A stretch of DNA of 64,000 nt from Pseudeuparius sepicola (lineage: Eukaryota; Arthropoda; Insecta; Coleoptera; Anthribidae), in contig OY987298.1 of the NCBI GenBank assembly GCA_963920635.1, positions 57,205,949-57,269,948 of the forward strand, written 5' to 3'. Shown here one piece after another: positions 21,185 to 31,944 of this stretch; position 1 is the first letter of the stretch; the number at the start of each line of letters is the position of its first letter. The notes under the pieces are model-generated. The model was not told the origin of the DNA. It saw only the letters and a program-made list of their open reading frames with translations, and searched no databases. The position numbers were made by a program, and so were the translations under genes.

Positions 21185-21596
21185 AGTGTCGCAATCTTTG
21201 ACTAACAAATGATTTGGTTTCGTTTCTGTATCATTTTATCCTGTGATATGTGCTCTATGAAATTTTGTATAATTGACTTAAATATCTGTGATATAGAATA
21301 GGTGAGTACTCTGTATTTTTTTATTGTTTGTTTTACGTTTGTACACATAGATATGGTTGTTCTCATGTTATCCTAACTTTCCAAGCGTACCTATATACAT
21401 AGTTGTTATATGTTTATGTAATTTATTGTTGTGTCATACATTACACTATAGTCAGCATTGTATATATTTTTAGCCCTGAAGAAGACGAAAAATATACGTC
21501 GAAACGTCGGCACTTTCTAAAAGAAAACAGATATTGTTGTTTTTGTCCTCAACCTGATATTTTGCCCATCAACTCAAATAGTGAGGACGCTACATT
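21185..21596 (+). repeat. Penelope-type terminal repeat, plus copy
   Basis: Inverted counterpart of 14838-15170 and the better preserved of the two. It carries the hammerhead motif at 21473-21511. Head-to-head arrangement of such repeats is known for Penelope-like elements. No plus-strand RT follows it here. Confidence 0.65.
21473..21511 (+). ncRNA. Hammerhead ribozyme motif 1
   Basis: Order on the plus strand: GCC (stem I, 21473-21475), CTGAAGA core box (21476-21482), stem II GACG/CGTC (21484-21487 with 21497-21500), GAAA box (21501-21504), palindromic ACGT as stem III, cleavage site GTC (after 21508), GGC (21509-21511) closing stem I. All conserved core positions (CUGANGA, GAAA, UH) are present. 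The very short palindromic stem III fits the minimal dimer-type hammerheads of Penelope-like elements. Self-cleavage is predicted, not shown. Confidence 0.75.
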
Positions 21597-21611
21597 TCCA
21601 CTATTATTATC

Positions 21612-22975
21612 ATTATAATTCATTATGCATTTTTTTCGTTTGAAGTGCACTTATAATTTTTTTCATTGCTTATTCTATTTTCGATCATTTCTGCGCTTAA
21701 AATACTACCTGTTATTTTTGAAGATATGCAACATGGATTCATTTTTTCTGAATTTTCACGACTTAATTTAACCTATATGTAAATTAAATAACAGACGCGG
21801 ACGGCCTCGTTCGGTCGCTGTTTCGGGACGCTCGCCGCTGGGTCGGCTGGGCTCGCCCGTATAATAATAATTAAAGGCCGAACATATGCGTAACCTACGT
21901 TTATATCTGAAGAATGCATAATTAGGACCCCCTGTATACAATTTTATTTACATGGGTATGATCTTGCGCCAAAGATACTTAAGAATTATTGATAAAAGGC
22001 ATTTTTAATATATGGTCTCCTTGGTATTACTTATTTCTCAAAGTCCTCTAGATATAGCTTAATTTGAACTAAGAAAATATTACTTATTTTATAGAGACTT
22101 AGGTATATATTTTTCAACTTGTCTAAATCAATTTCATCGAAATTACAACCTGAAATAGGCTCCAATGGTTTCTTCGGAGATAAATTTTCTAAAGGTATTT
22201 TCTATTAAAATAATTAGACGTTAGGTATGTTGTTTTCCCAATTTTTCTAAAAATTTTAGCTTCAGTTTTCGTAAAACTTTTTTCTCTAATGATTTTTTCA
22301 TTAATATATTCTGAGTAAACTAAGAGAAATAGGACTAGATTTATTGTTGTCATTTTTCTTAAAAAAAAACTAGCGGCCCTTCTCGGCTTCCCACGGGCAA
22401 ACATTTGTAAACTTTTTACATCTTGGGTTACATTATTGGAGTTTTCGTAGGGATGCCTAATTTAACTCGATTAACAATATAGCCTATGTTACTCAGTGGT
22501 AATGTAGCATTCTATTGGTGAAAGAATTTTTAATATCGGTCTAGTAGTTATTGAGTTTATTCATTACAAACAAAAATACAAATATTTTCTCTTTATAGTA
22601 TTAGTACAGATAAAACAATTTTTGTGTGTTCTATTCGATTGGGCAATACAAATTTTGTATTTCACAAATTCCTTTAAACAGAGGTAAACTGAAAGCTACA
22701 GAATACTAATACTCTGATTCAAAGCCAGTTATATTGAGTTTTTAAAATTTATAAATTATTCATATTTATTTACCTCTGAAAAAGGCCGTTGCTGATGCAA
22801 CACAAAAGAGCAAAAGCACTATTAGAAATATCTACTAAAAACTTTTATCATATATCATAACCAGTAACCAGAATTTAAAGTTGGAGTGGAGGCTAATTAT
22901 TTTAAAAAATCGTTCGGTAATATTTACGGCAAAACTATTGTTTTAAAATTAATTTTATTTAGAAATAAATACTAC
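21612..22975. other. AT-rich stretch, no gene seen
   Basis: No family signature found. A short GC-rich island lies at about 21795-21860 (GACGCGGACGGCCTCGTTCGG...), with no tRNA or rRNA features I can support. Confidence 0.4.
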
Positions 22976-22984
22976 GCGGCAGAT

Positions 22985-23029
22985 CTTTGGGGGGGGGGGC
23001 TAAAGCCCCAAGCCCCCCCCCTGGTCCAC
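22985..23029 (-). mobile_element. hAT-like terminus with G/C run
   Basis: The minus strand from 23029 begins CAGTGGACCAGGGGGGGGGC, then CTTGGGGCTTTAGCCCC. CAGTGG plus a G run is typical of insect hAT ends. It differs from the pair at 2060/5100 and I found no partner, so the element is truncated or too diverged. Confidence 0.4.
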
Positions 23030-23520
23030 TGATCATAACGCACAAAAATCACCAGTCACCTTCATGACCGCACTGCCCGAGTTTATTGCCTAAGCCGCGT
23101 GCCGTTCTTTAGAACATCAGAAGCGATAGGAAAATAACGCGATGCGACCGCTATTCTTGCGGTGTTGTCAAATTTCGGATGCCACTTAATCTAACGTGTG
23201 AGAACTAACATACACCAGAAACGTTCTGGATGTCACAAGTCGATGGAGTAAAATTATCCAGAGTATATTTAATATACAAAACCGCGCAACTCGCGCGCCA
23301 CCTGGTATATATACACCGGAACTAAAAATATACAAAATTTTTACAACAACGCATTTTGACATCCGGCCAGAATTCGTAGGGTACGATTCTACAAACATTA
23401 TAACACGATTAGCATTGGAAAACGTTGTGACATCCGATTTTGGATCTCACAGCGTCGATGGATGTCACAGCTCCGGTGAGATTTTTACGTTTTGATGTCA
23501 CAAGGTATGGAGGTCGAATC
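23030..23520. repeat. Subterminal GGATGTCAC motif cluster
   Basis: At least six words of the type GGATGTCAC / GTGACATCC lie between 23170 and 23505 in both orientations, mirrored by three at 12400-12660. Such clusters next to inverted ends can be transposase-binding sites; this is inference. Confidence 0.5.
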
Positions 23521-23660
23521 TATATATATATATATATATTTATTAAATTTTTTTTTGGAAATGGATCAAATTATATATATATATAATTTGATTGATTTGA
23601 TTAAAATTTTTTTTGGAAATGGATCAAATTATATATATATATATATATATATATAGTGGG
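23521..23660. repeat. AT microsatellites with TTTTTTTTGGAAATGGATCA flank
   Basis: TA runs at about 23521-23541, 23573-23584 and 23631-23655. Each follows the same GGAAATGGATCAAATTATAT word seen at 12345-12380, in direct orientation. Confidence 0.8.
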
Positions 23661-23852
23661 ATTCAGAATTAAAAAAGTAATCCTATAATGGTTAAATGAA
23701 CTGTATAAGTTGTAAAATAGAGAAAATCACTTTCATTTCCGGTATAACCGGAAGTTATTTCAAAAAACTGAATATCCCGCAATAATACTTAAAGGTTTTG
23801 TAATGGTTGTGTGGGTAAAAAATTATTTGTTTTTTTATTTTGCAAAATATGT

Positions 23853-24010
23853 TTTTTTCGCGATAACTTTTTTACCGACCCCCGTATACAAAATTCGGGT
23901 ACACCCTCGAATTCCCCTTAATTGTTACTACAATCTCATTTTTTGATTGACGATGTTATGTTGACCTGTCTCCACGTAGCACACTTTTTCCACTTGGACG
24001 GGCCACCCTG
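23853..24010 (-). repeat. Right arm of the ~158-bp inverted repeat pair
   Basis: Reverse complement of 11970-12127, ending GGGCCACCCTG. The two arms enclose 12 kb. Confidence 0.75.
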
Positions 24011-24011
24011 T

Positions 24012-25361
24012 ACCGTTTTTAAAATAAAAAATGACATTAATAAATATTTGCTGTCTTTTTTCTGCACTCATCCTCCCCAATAAACAATTAGTCACCTGGT
24101 CTAATAGTACAAGATCCCGAATAAGCTCAACCTACTCCCATCCTCCCATCTGTATTCCTAATGAAAGGTATTTTTTAAAAGATAACATTTTGAAAGCAAC
24201 AGAAAGGACACTCTTCTAAAAAATAAAATAAAAAAATAGTAAAATAATTTTTAATTGAAGGTAGCTGTGCAAGTATATTATGATTAGACAACCCATGCGC
24301 GATTTGTTTGTTTATACATTATCTTTTCTAAAAAAATACCTTTCATTGGGAAAACTGATGGGAGCAGGTTGAGCTTATTCTGGATCTTAGACTAAAATAG
24401 ACTTGAAGGGAAACATATAATAATAATAAATTTAATTAATTGTAGATATTATAATGTTTCACCTATTTCATTTATTTGAATAAAGTTAAATTATCAGTAC
24501 CTACACATCATCCCCAATAATTCAATAATTAATATCTGCCCTATTATTTACAGCAACCTAAGTTTCTCTTTCCTGAATATGCGAATAAATATTATATATT
24601 CCAATGAAATAAGACTACACCATTTTAAACAGTGAATGGTCGCTACACACCTGGCTTTTTACCTGCGTCTAGCTATTGTGCCATAAGCGCGCGCGTGTAT
24701 GAGTGAAACAACACCCCCCGGCTAGCAGCGCCTCTCTTCTAACACCTAGGCTCGACTTTATAACATTGCGAGCGCCTTCCAGTTACTATAGAGTTTAGTG
24801 ATCATAGCTGGGATATAGGCAACCAACAATACTAGGTATTTAAGACGCCGTACGTCCAAAACCGTTTCACCACCTCTGTTAAGGTATTTTAGAGCGGATA
24901 ATTCGTTTAAATTATTGCAAGGGGAGAAAGAAAAACACGGCGAGAGATTTTCGGCTACGTGTTTACTTGACAATTTCAAAAAACCCCTGCCGGGCGACAG
25001 GTCCGCGCCGGCATTGTTAAGATGATACATTGTTAGGAACCATATTTGAATTTGAACAACCTCCTAATAAAAATGTCGGACCTCCCGAAATTAGGAAACT
25101 TCACCAAATTAGGCGACTCTCCTCTACAGTTTGACCACTTGGTTCTCATTGTTGTAACCCACAAACAAAAAGAAAATCGCGGGAAATTTATTTTTAATAA
25201 CCTCTGTACTAAAGCCTGTAAACTCGAGTCGTTCATTTGAAGCCACGTCTTCCATACAAAACTCTAACGGTAACCCCAGACAAATGTTCCGTATAATGCA
25301 AAATAAAAAATTGGTTTCGCAGTAATTTTCATCTAGAATGCTTTTGGTGGCCTATCTATCT
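24012..25361. other. No gene recognised
   Basis: AT-rich sequence with short inverted words: GATAACATTTT-type words around 24170 and 24330, and the line TCCTCCCATC against GATGGGAGCAGG. Open frames of 60-90 codons on both strands lack motifs. Confidence 0.4.
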
Positions 25362-25602
25362 AACTCCTAGGTACGCTGTTTATGGCACGAGAGGGCGCAT
25401 CAACGACCCTTATCCGGCTATTTATGCGCCGGAGCCCCTGGGGCCGTCGCTGCGGCGCGGCGATAATTAGCGGCAAGCGGCCGAAGATAGCGAAGGGCGG
25501 CCGGCAGATAAGGGCCGCCCTTCCGCACCGCCAAGCTCCCAGAATTATTGATGTGGCGAATGCGTAGAAAGTTATATAATTACGTCTGTGATTCACCTAT
25601 GG
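25362..25602. repeat. GC-rich dispersed repeat, copy 1
   Basis: About 60% GC in an AT-rich setting. It shares with 33710-33968 an ordered set of words: TAGGTAxGxTGTTTA, GAGxGCGCA, GCCCCTGGGGCCGTC, GCGATAATTA, AGCGGCAAGCGGCCGAA, GATAAGGGCCGCCCTTCCGC, GAATTAT and ATTCACCT. An inner hairpin pairs AAGGGCGGC with GCCGCCCTT. No coding function is evident. Confidence 0.75.
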
Positions 25603-27648
25603 GGATATTGCAATGTAATAATTCAAACAAATATTGAAAAAATAAATTTCGAAAATGGTAACATTATAACAAACAAAGAAGATATATCCAATGCTTTCAA
25701 TAAATTTTTCTGCGACATTGGGGAAAAGCTATCTAGCCACATTCCTCCTTTGCCAAATTACCCTGAAACAGAAAAAAATATCAAAAATACTATTTATTTA
25801 TATCCGTCAACAATAGATGAAATTCAAACTATAAAACAACAAAAAATAGGAAGTCCCCAGGTGATGATAATATTCGATCTGAGACACTGAAAGAGGTGTC
25901 GGAAGAGATATCGCCAATCCTCTCCTATCTGATAAATTCAACTCTAAATACTGGGAAATTTCCCGATATATTTAAAATAGGCCTTATTACACCTTTGTTT
26001 AAAAGTGGGGAAAAGGAAAATATGAATAACTACAGACCAATCTGTTTGATTTCTGGCGTGTCCAAGATTTTTGAGAGTATATTAAAATCCAGAATTGTGA
26101 ACTTCTTGGATAAATTTAATGTCTTAGCACAGCAACAGTACGGCTTCAGGAAGGGGAGATCTACGGATGATGCGATACGTGAAGTAACATCACTTATTTA
26201 CAACGCATTAGATGAAAAGAAGCCATCAGTTTGCATATTTGTCAATCTCTCAAAGGCCTTTGACACGATAAGTCATTCGAGGTTGTTACAAAGATTGGAA
26301 CAATATGGGGTGCGCGGTGTTGCTCATGAACTCATAAAAAGTTACCTAACAGATAGGAAACAGATAGTAAAAGTAGGTGACGGTATCATTGATCCCGGGG
26401 ACTGTTACCTGCGGAGTGCCACAGGGGATCGTGCTGGGGCCTTTGCTGTTCGTGGTGTATTTGAATGGCCTATTGGAGCTAAATACTAAAGGCAAAATTG
26501 TGAGCTTTGCCGACGACACCGCAATTTTTTACTCCAGCAGCACATGGACTACCTTAAAAACTGAAGCAAAGGGAGATTTTGAAAATATTTGTGATTGGTT
26601 TCAGAGAAATAAATTATCGTTAAATTGTAACAAGACAAAATACCTGAGCTTCTCATCCTATTTAAGTAATTTACCAAACATGGGTCCTCTACACATTGGG
26701 CAAAACATCTCTATTCCTGAGGCAGAGACAGTAAAGTATCTTGGTATACTGGTGGATCGACATCTTAGGTGGGACCTGCACATAAACGAAATTGAAAAAA
26801 AAATACGAGCTTTAATATACCAATTTAAGTACTTAAAACAGACCTTGGATACAGAACACCTAAAAATAGTGTATTATGGTCTAGTGCAATCACAACTGTC
26901 TTATGGAATAGTTGGTTGGGGTTGGGTGGTCGACTCTCATTTGATGGGTCTGACAGTGGTCCAGAAATGGATGTTAAGAATAATTTTTGGGAAAAATATA
27001 ATGTTCCCGTCATGTTTGCTTTTCACGGAGTCTAAGGTGTACGACGTGATACAACTGTATTTTTTTAGTTTGCTTATGAGTATCCACAGAAACAGGATAA
27101 AGCTGAAGCCTATTGATCACCTGCATGACACCAGATCTCGAAATATCGATGTTTATATCCCCCGTAGTAAAAAACAGTTGGTCAAAGGTGGTTTGGTTAT
27201 CTTGCTCCAAAAATCTTTAACGAATTACCTTTAGATATAAAGAACAACATTTCATTGAGAAATTATAAGACCAAAATTCAAGATTGGATACTACAAAAGG
27301 GACCAATATTTTTCCAAAATGTAATAAGTAAAACTCCATAGCAATTTAAAAGGTTGCATGAAAATGGAACTTACCTGATTATGACATTGCAAAATACGAT
27401 TAAGATTATACTTACTGATTTGTGACAAAATATACACTAAAACGTGAAACTATCCCTACAATATCCATATCCGTACCAATATACGATATAATAATATGTA
27501 ACTTCACAAACAAGCAGTACAACTATTGTGCTGCTTCAGTGATTGTACTTGTTTATTTTTTACTGTTTTATTCTAAATATTGTAAAAACTGTGGAATTGC
27601 ATGTATACATATATTACAGTAAATAAACATATTATTATTATTATTATG
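25603..27648 (+). pseudogene. Jockey/CR1-type LINE, 5'-truncated and broken
   Basis: Coding part 25630-27235 in three frames. It starts in the linker before RT (DISNAFNKFFCDIGEKL). RT motifs are NNYRPICLISGVSKIFE, QYGFRKGRSTDDA, FVNLSKAFDTISH, VPQGIVLGPLLF, FADDTAIF, LNCNKTKYL and KYLGILVD, and a C-terminal tail follows. Frameshifts lie near 25870-25895 and 26390-26440. The catalytic Asp of motif A (FxDLxKAFD) is Asn here, so the RT is dead even apart from frameshifts. The endonuclease and ORF1 are absent (5' truncation). The 3' end is an ATT repeat at 27631-27648. Confidence 0.88.
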
Positions 27649-27659
27649 CTGAGATTTCT

Positions 27660-28565
27660 GCTTTTCTGCTTTTGTACGGATCCGAAACATTTGTTATAAT
27701 AGAAATACACGGTGAGCCTTTGAACCGCAAACAACTTTTAACCATGGGCATATAAAAGTCGGAGCACACCTACGAAGTTATTCTTTTTAACTCAAAAGTA
27801 AAATTTTCATTTTTCTATAAAGAAAATTCAAAAGTTTTGGGACCGCTGACCTCGTTCCTTATTCCACCTATCACCTAATTTAAAACGTGCATAGTGCTTG
27901 AGCCGAGGGCCTTTTTCCATTATGTATCATAACGGGCTGCATTTTTGTGAATAGCTTCGTTTTGAAGAGTCCAACAACTTTTCTCCCTTCAAGGATTCTC
28001 GATATACGAGTAGTCGCTAAGGCAGCGCGCAGGCGTGAAACATGTCGATCGCATGACTTTAAAATTGTGTATCATAACAATTAGTTTTTTAGTTACATCT
28101 GAAGGTTATTTAATAAAGAATGCGGAAAAACGTATGTCCTACAAAAAAAATAGTCTGGCCGAACATGTCCCCCATCCAAAAAATGTCGAAATAACGAGAT
28201 AAAATAACATTATCATAACAAGCCGATTTTCTTCTGGGGCTTACTGAATGTATATACAGGCTGGCCCTTCTGGTTTTGAATGTTTTCGTTTTTATTTTTT
28301 TAAACGAAAACGAATGGCGCTAGACATTTCTAAGTTAAACATTATTAAGGCACTTTTTTACAAGGAATCTAAATATGATCTCGCGTTTTTTTTCTCGCCT
28401 CCCTGCACAAAAATATGACTATTAACTTTTATTTTTCTTATGGGCGCCATATTGGATTTTTGCATTTTTAAAAAGAGGATTTTTTTTTGGTTAAAATAAT
28501 ATGTCACACATTATGCTTTACTTTGCTTTTCTTGCCGTAATATCAAATTAATCATTTTTGGATAG
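27660..28565. other. No gene recognised
   Basis: AT-rich with no motifs. It lies where the gag/protease part of the following Gypsy element would be expected, but I could not see a CCHC knuckle or a protease DTG/DSG motif. Confidence 0.4.
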
Positions 28566-28591
28566 AGTGCCTTGAAAATTTAAGCCCCATA

Positions 28592-28928
28592 ATGTTTGAC
28601 GTTTTTGCATAGAGTACCTATGCTTTAGCTCACTGCATTTCAGCCGATCTTGATATGAATAAAGGTATTGCTCTAGAATTTAAGTCTCAAAAGTCAAGCA
28701 AGGGATATTTTTTTTACAAAGAAGTACTCTCACGAAAACCCAGGTTATGAAACCCTATGGAAATGTTTACAAAACCTTAGGACGGTTCTTTTGCAAAACT
28801 CTATAACACACTTAGCTATTCCCAAAATTGGATGCGGTCTAGATAAACTCCAATGGAAACAGGTTAAGAAAATGATAAACTTTATATTTTATTCTACTCC
28901 AATTGAAATAATAGTTTGTAAACTTTCT
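28592..28928 (+). pseudogene. TARG1/OARD1-like macro domain joined to Gypsy pol
   Basis: The N-terminal half reads FDVFA, a stop, then YALAHCISADLDMNKGIALE. This is the macro-domain nucleotide-binding start (LAHCxSxDxxMxxGIAxxF). After a frameshift in a T-run (28708-28715) the second half reads TKKYSHENPGYETLWKCL, then AIPKIGCGLDKLQW and ends EIIVC. PxIGCGLDxLxW with the Asp is the signature of the TARG1 (OARD1)/ALC1-type macro domain, which in TARG1 removes ADP-ribose from acidic residues. About 25-30 residues between the halves are missing compared with TARG1. The second half is in the same frame as the RT that follows, with one TAA (28929-28931) between. Not part of the usual Gypsy domain set. 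Confidence 0.82.
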
Positions 28929-28931
28929 TAA

Positions 28932-29590
28932 GTACAAATTAATGAAAATAGAGAAATTTCTATATATAATATTTTGACTTATTATGGAAGAGAATCCGAA
29001 ATAAAAAGCCAATTTCGCTTAGAACATTTAAATAGCGAAGAAAAGACATTAATGGAGGATCTTTGCTTACATTTCTCCGATATATTTTACTTAGAAGGCG
29101 ATCAATTAATATTTAAAAATCAAATCAAACACTCTATAAAACCTAATGAAATCAAGTCAATTTATACTAAAAGCTATCGATATCTTCACGTCCATAAACA
29201 AGAAGTCAATGATCAAGTCGCCAAAATGTTAGATGATAAAATAATTCAACTCTCAGTTAGCCTCTGGAGTTCCCCGGTTTGGGTAGTGGCAAAGAAACTT
29301 GACGAAAGCGGAAAACAAAACTGGAGAGTCGTAATCGACTATAGAAAATTAAACGAAGTTACTATTGATGATAAATGTCCACTTCCAAATATCAATGATT
29401 TACTAGAACAGTTAGGCAATTGTCAATATTTTACTAAGCTAGAACTTGCCTCAGGTTTCCACCAAATCGAGATTAATTCTGAAGATATTCAAAAGACAGC
29501 ATTTTCAATAGAAAATGGATATTTAGAATTTTTACGCATGCCTTTTGGTCTAAAAAACGCCCCTAGTACATTTCAGCGATATTAATATTT
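28932..29590 (+). pseudogene. Gypsy (17.6/297-like) RT, N-terminal half
   Basis: Typical pre-RT linker (LEHLNSEEKTLMEDL, FSDIFYLEGDQL) then RT: SSPVWVVAKK, WRVVIDYRKLNEVTI, FTKLELASGFHQIEI, FLRMPFGLKNAPSTFQR. It breaks off where a 1.4-kb TIR element is inserted. The usual motif A LDLASGF carries Glu in place of the catalytic Asp (KLELASG). Frame is shared with the macro domain upstream. Integrase, LTRs and primer-binding site were not found. An old LTR-retrotransposon copy, inactive. Confidence 0.88.
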
Positions 29591-29601
29591 TAAGCGGCAT
29601 A

Positions 29602-30999
29602 GGGTACTTGACAATATTTTTAATAGCTCTAAAATTGCACTCTGTTTACAGTAGATGCACCAACATAATACGTAATAAATGAAACAACGGCTTTTTACCC
29701 TTATTTTTTTATGATAATTAAAGACAAAGTTGCACAAATTTGTTCAGTTCTATTGTCCAGAACGCCAAACGTGGCAACTCTGTGCCTCTCAGGAGAAACG
29801 GAACTGTAACGTTGCTGGTGCTCGTTTGCAATCATTCGTGGAACAAAGGGAAATTGCAGTTTTCTATTCTAGTATCGCCAGCTTGCCTATGAATATCTGT
29901 TATTTCATGTATTGAAACCTTTGAGCTTTAACTAATGCAATTGCACACACAAATTTTGTCACATAAAGAATTTTTATTACGAATGTGTTCTGTATATTGA
30001 CTCCTCTATATCAAAATGGTGTCTGGTTATGCTGCACACGCTGGAAACTATATCCTTTATCTCTGCCACGTAATACTTTAGTTAAAATATCTGTATACGG
30101 ATATCTATATTCAGGTAACAATAATGGGGGAAATATTCGCGTATTTGGCAACGTTACCCGCTCACCTAGGCATCTAACCCTATTCATATATCCACATGTC
30201 ATCTAACACGTATGGTTTTCTGATCGGCAGATGACATCCCGTAATGCCAACTGTCATTCCGTATCTCGCTAAATCAAAATATTAGTAGATAATATCTGTG
30301 CCATTTATTATAGTTTGTTATTGATATTTACTATTATATATTGTTTGCGGACCTAGTTATCGTGTTGTTAAATGTGTAAGGTAAGGTATCATGGGCATGG
30401 ACCCTGAAAGGACAATCCGTAATTTTCCGAAATTGGATACTGTTTGCGTCTGCCGAAATCCATGGGATAAAACTGCAAAGGTTTGTACCTACGTTGTAGT
30501 AAGAATACAGTATTATGAGTTATTAGTAAAGAGAGAACCTCGGCCTAGGGACCATCTTGAAGGCGCGTTTATGAAGACGCCATAGTGCTTAGAAGTACCT
30601 ACCTACTGAGCCCGAATTCCGGACTTTAGGCCCAACCTAGCCAAAAAAAATTACAGAAAACGATTGAATAAGTATTTACGAAAAAAAACCTTCTTGATTA
30701 AAATCGTCGATGGAGGAAGGAATCAATCAACGCTAAAAGTGGTTTCACCGGGCATCATAAGTCCTTGTAACTTTCACTGCCGAATAAGGTTATGTCTCAG
30801 AACACTTCAGTGGTATCGCTATGTTGCCAAATTGCCGTTATAAAACACTTGTGACGTCATAAGTGCTTTCCCGCCAAATTTCAAAGAAAGTCTAATAACT
30901 TGCTAATTATGTAAATATTAATTTTTTAAATAATCGTAGGGTCTTAGGCAAGTGTCCAGGAATTGTTTTATCAAGTTTGTAAAATTTCGTCAAGTACCC
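29602..30999. mobile_element. 1.4-kb TIR element in Gypsy RT, TA target
   Basis: The left end is GGGTACTTGACAATATTTT and the right end, reversed, GGGTACTTGACGAAATTTT. TA flanks both sides (29600-29601, 31000-31001). A second copy occupies 58451-61357, which fixes the ends independently: GTAATAAATGAAACAACGGC, CGCCAAACGTGGCAACTCTG and TAATCGTAGGGTCTTAGGCA are shared. No transposase frame is visible. TA duplication suggests mobilisation by a Tc1/mariner-type enzyme, which is inference. Confidence 0.8.
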
Positions 31000-31001
31000 T
31001 A

Positions 31002-31645
31002 TTCAAAATGAGAGATGTCTAGTTTACATGGAAGATATAATAGTTTATTCACAAACAATCGAAGATCACATTTCTCGTTTATAAGAGATTAAGAAATGCT
31101 AATCTTAAAATTCAACCTGACAACAGCGAATTTTTACAAAAGGAAGTTGCATATCTAGGACATATATTATTACTAAAGAAGGTGTTAAACCTAACCCAGA
31201 AAAGGTTAAGGCAGTTCTCAATTTCCCAACTCCTAAAACAGCTAGGTAAATATATAAAAAAGATTACTAAACCTCTTACTAATTTACTAAAAAAGGATAC
31301 TAATTTCAATTTTAATAAAGAATGTTTTGAATCCTTTGATCTACTAAAACAGACTCTAATAGCCCAATTTTGATTTATCCAAATTTCGAGGAAGAATTTA
31401 TTATTACAACAGATGGCGTCAGCTTTCGGAATAAGAGCAGTTCTCTCTCAAGGTCCAATCGGCAGATACCTCCCTATCTCATTCGCTGCAAGGACTCTGT
31501 ATCCTGCAGAATCAAAATAGAGCACAATAGAGAAAAACTACTTGCCATTGTTTGGGCATGTAAAACGTTCAGACCCTACATTTACGGACGAAAATTCAAA
31601 TTAATTACTGACAATCGTCCTTTGACGTATTTAACTAAACTTCTC
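31002..31645 (+). pseudogene. Gypsy RT tail and RNase H region, frameshifted
   Basis: It resumes with LVYMEDIIVYS (normal YxDD is YMED, another Asp to Glu change), then YLGHI and TKEGVKPNPEKVKAV. A deletion around 31240 removes the SFLGLAGYYRRFI-type block. Next come PLTNLLKKDTNF, a DGVSFG-type stretch, EHNREKLLAIVWACKTF and a RPYIYGRKFKLITD RNase H motif. Frame changes occur near 31085, 31180, 31370 and 31425. Coding similarity ends at about 31645, where a SINE-like sequence begins. No integrase follows. Confidence 0.85.
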
Positions 31646-31944
31646 TGTGATGACGTAGTGACATTTCGCGTCACCAGCTGGCAGGCCCCGAATCGAAGGA
31701 CCCAGGTTCGATTCGGGGTCGGAGGTGTTCCATTTTTTTTGTGTCGACCAGAAATGGGTTTCTTGCCAACAATTTTAGGCGATTGTTAGTGTCATATCGA
31801 AAGCCAACCAATGACGTCATCAGCGGTCGACGCGGAAGGTCGGAAATTATGCCGCCAAAAATGACTTTTGGGTTATGGAGAGCCTTCAAACCCGGAGTGC
31901 GTACCGGGTATCCCTTTCCGGAAGATGTGATGGGAAATTTAGTT
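31646..31944 (+). mobile_element. tRNA-like SINE
   Basis: 31701-31717 reads CCCAGGTTCGATTCGGGG, a T-arm with a B-box promoter word (GGTTCGATTC). Upstream GCGTCACCAGCTGGCAGGCC resembles a decayed tRNA head; a good A-box is not seen. A non-tRNA body follows (GCCGCCAAAAATGAC, GGAGTGCGTACCGGGTATCC). It interrupts the Gypsy RNase H region. SINEs of this kind depend on LINE enzymes. Confidence 0.55.
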
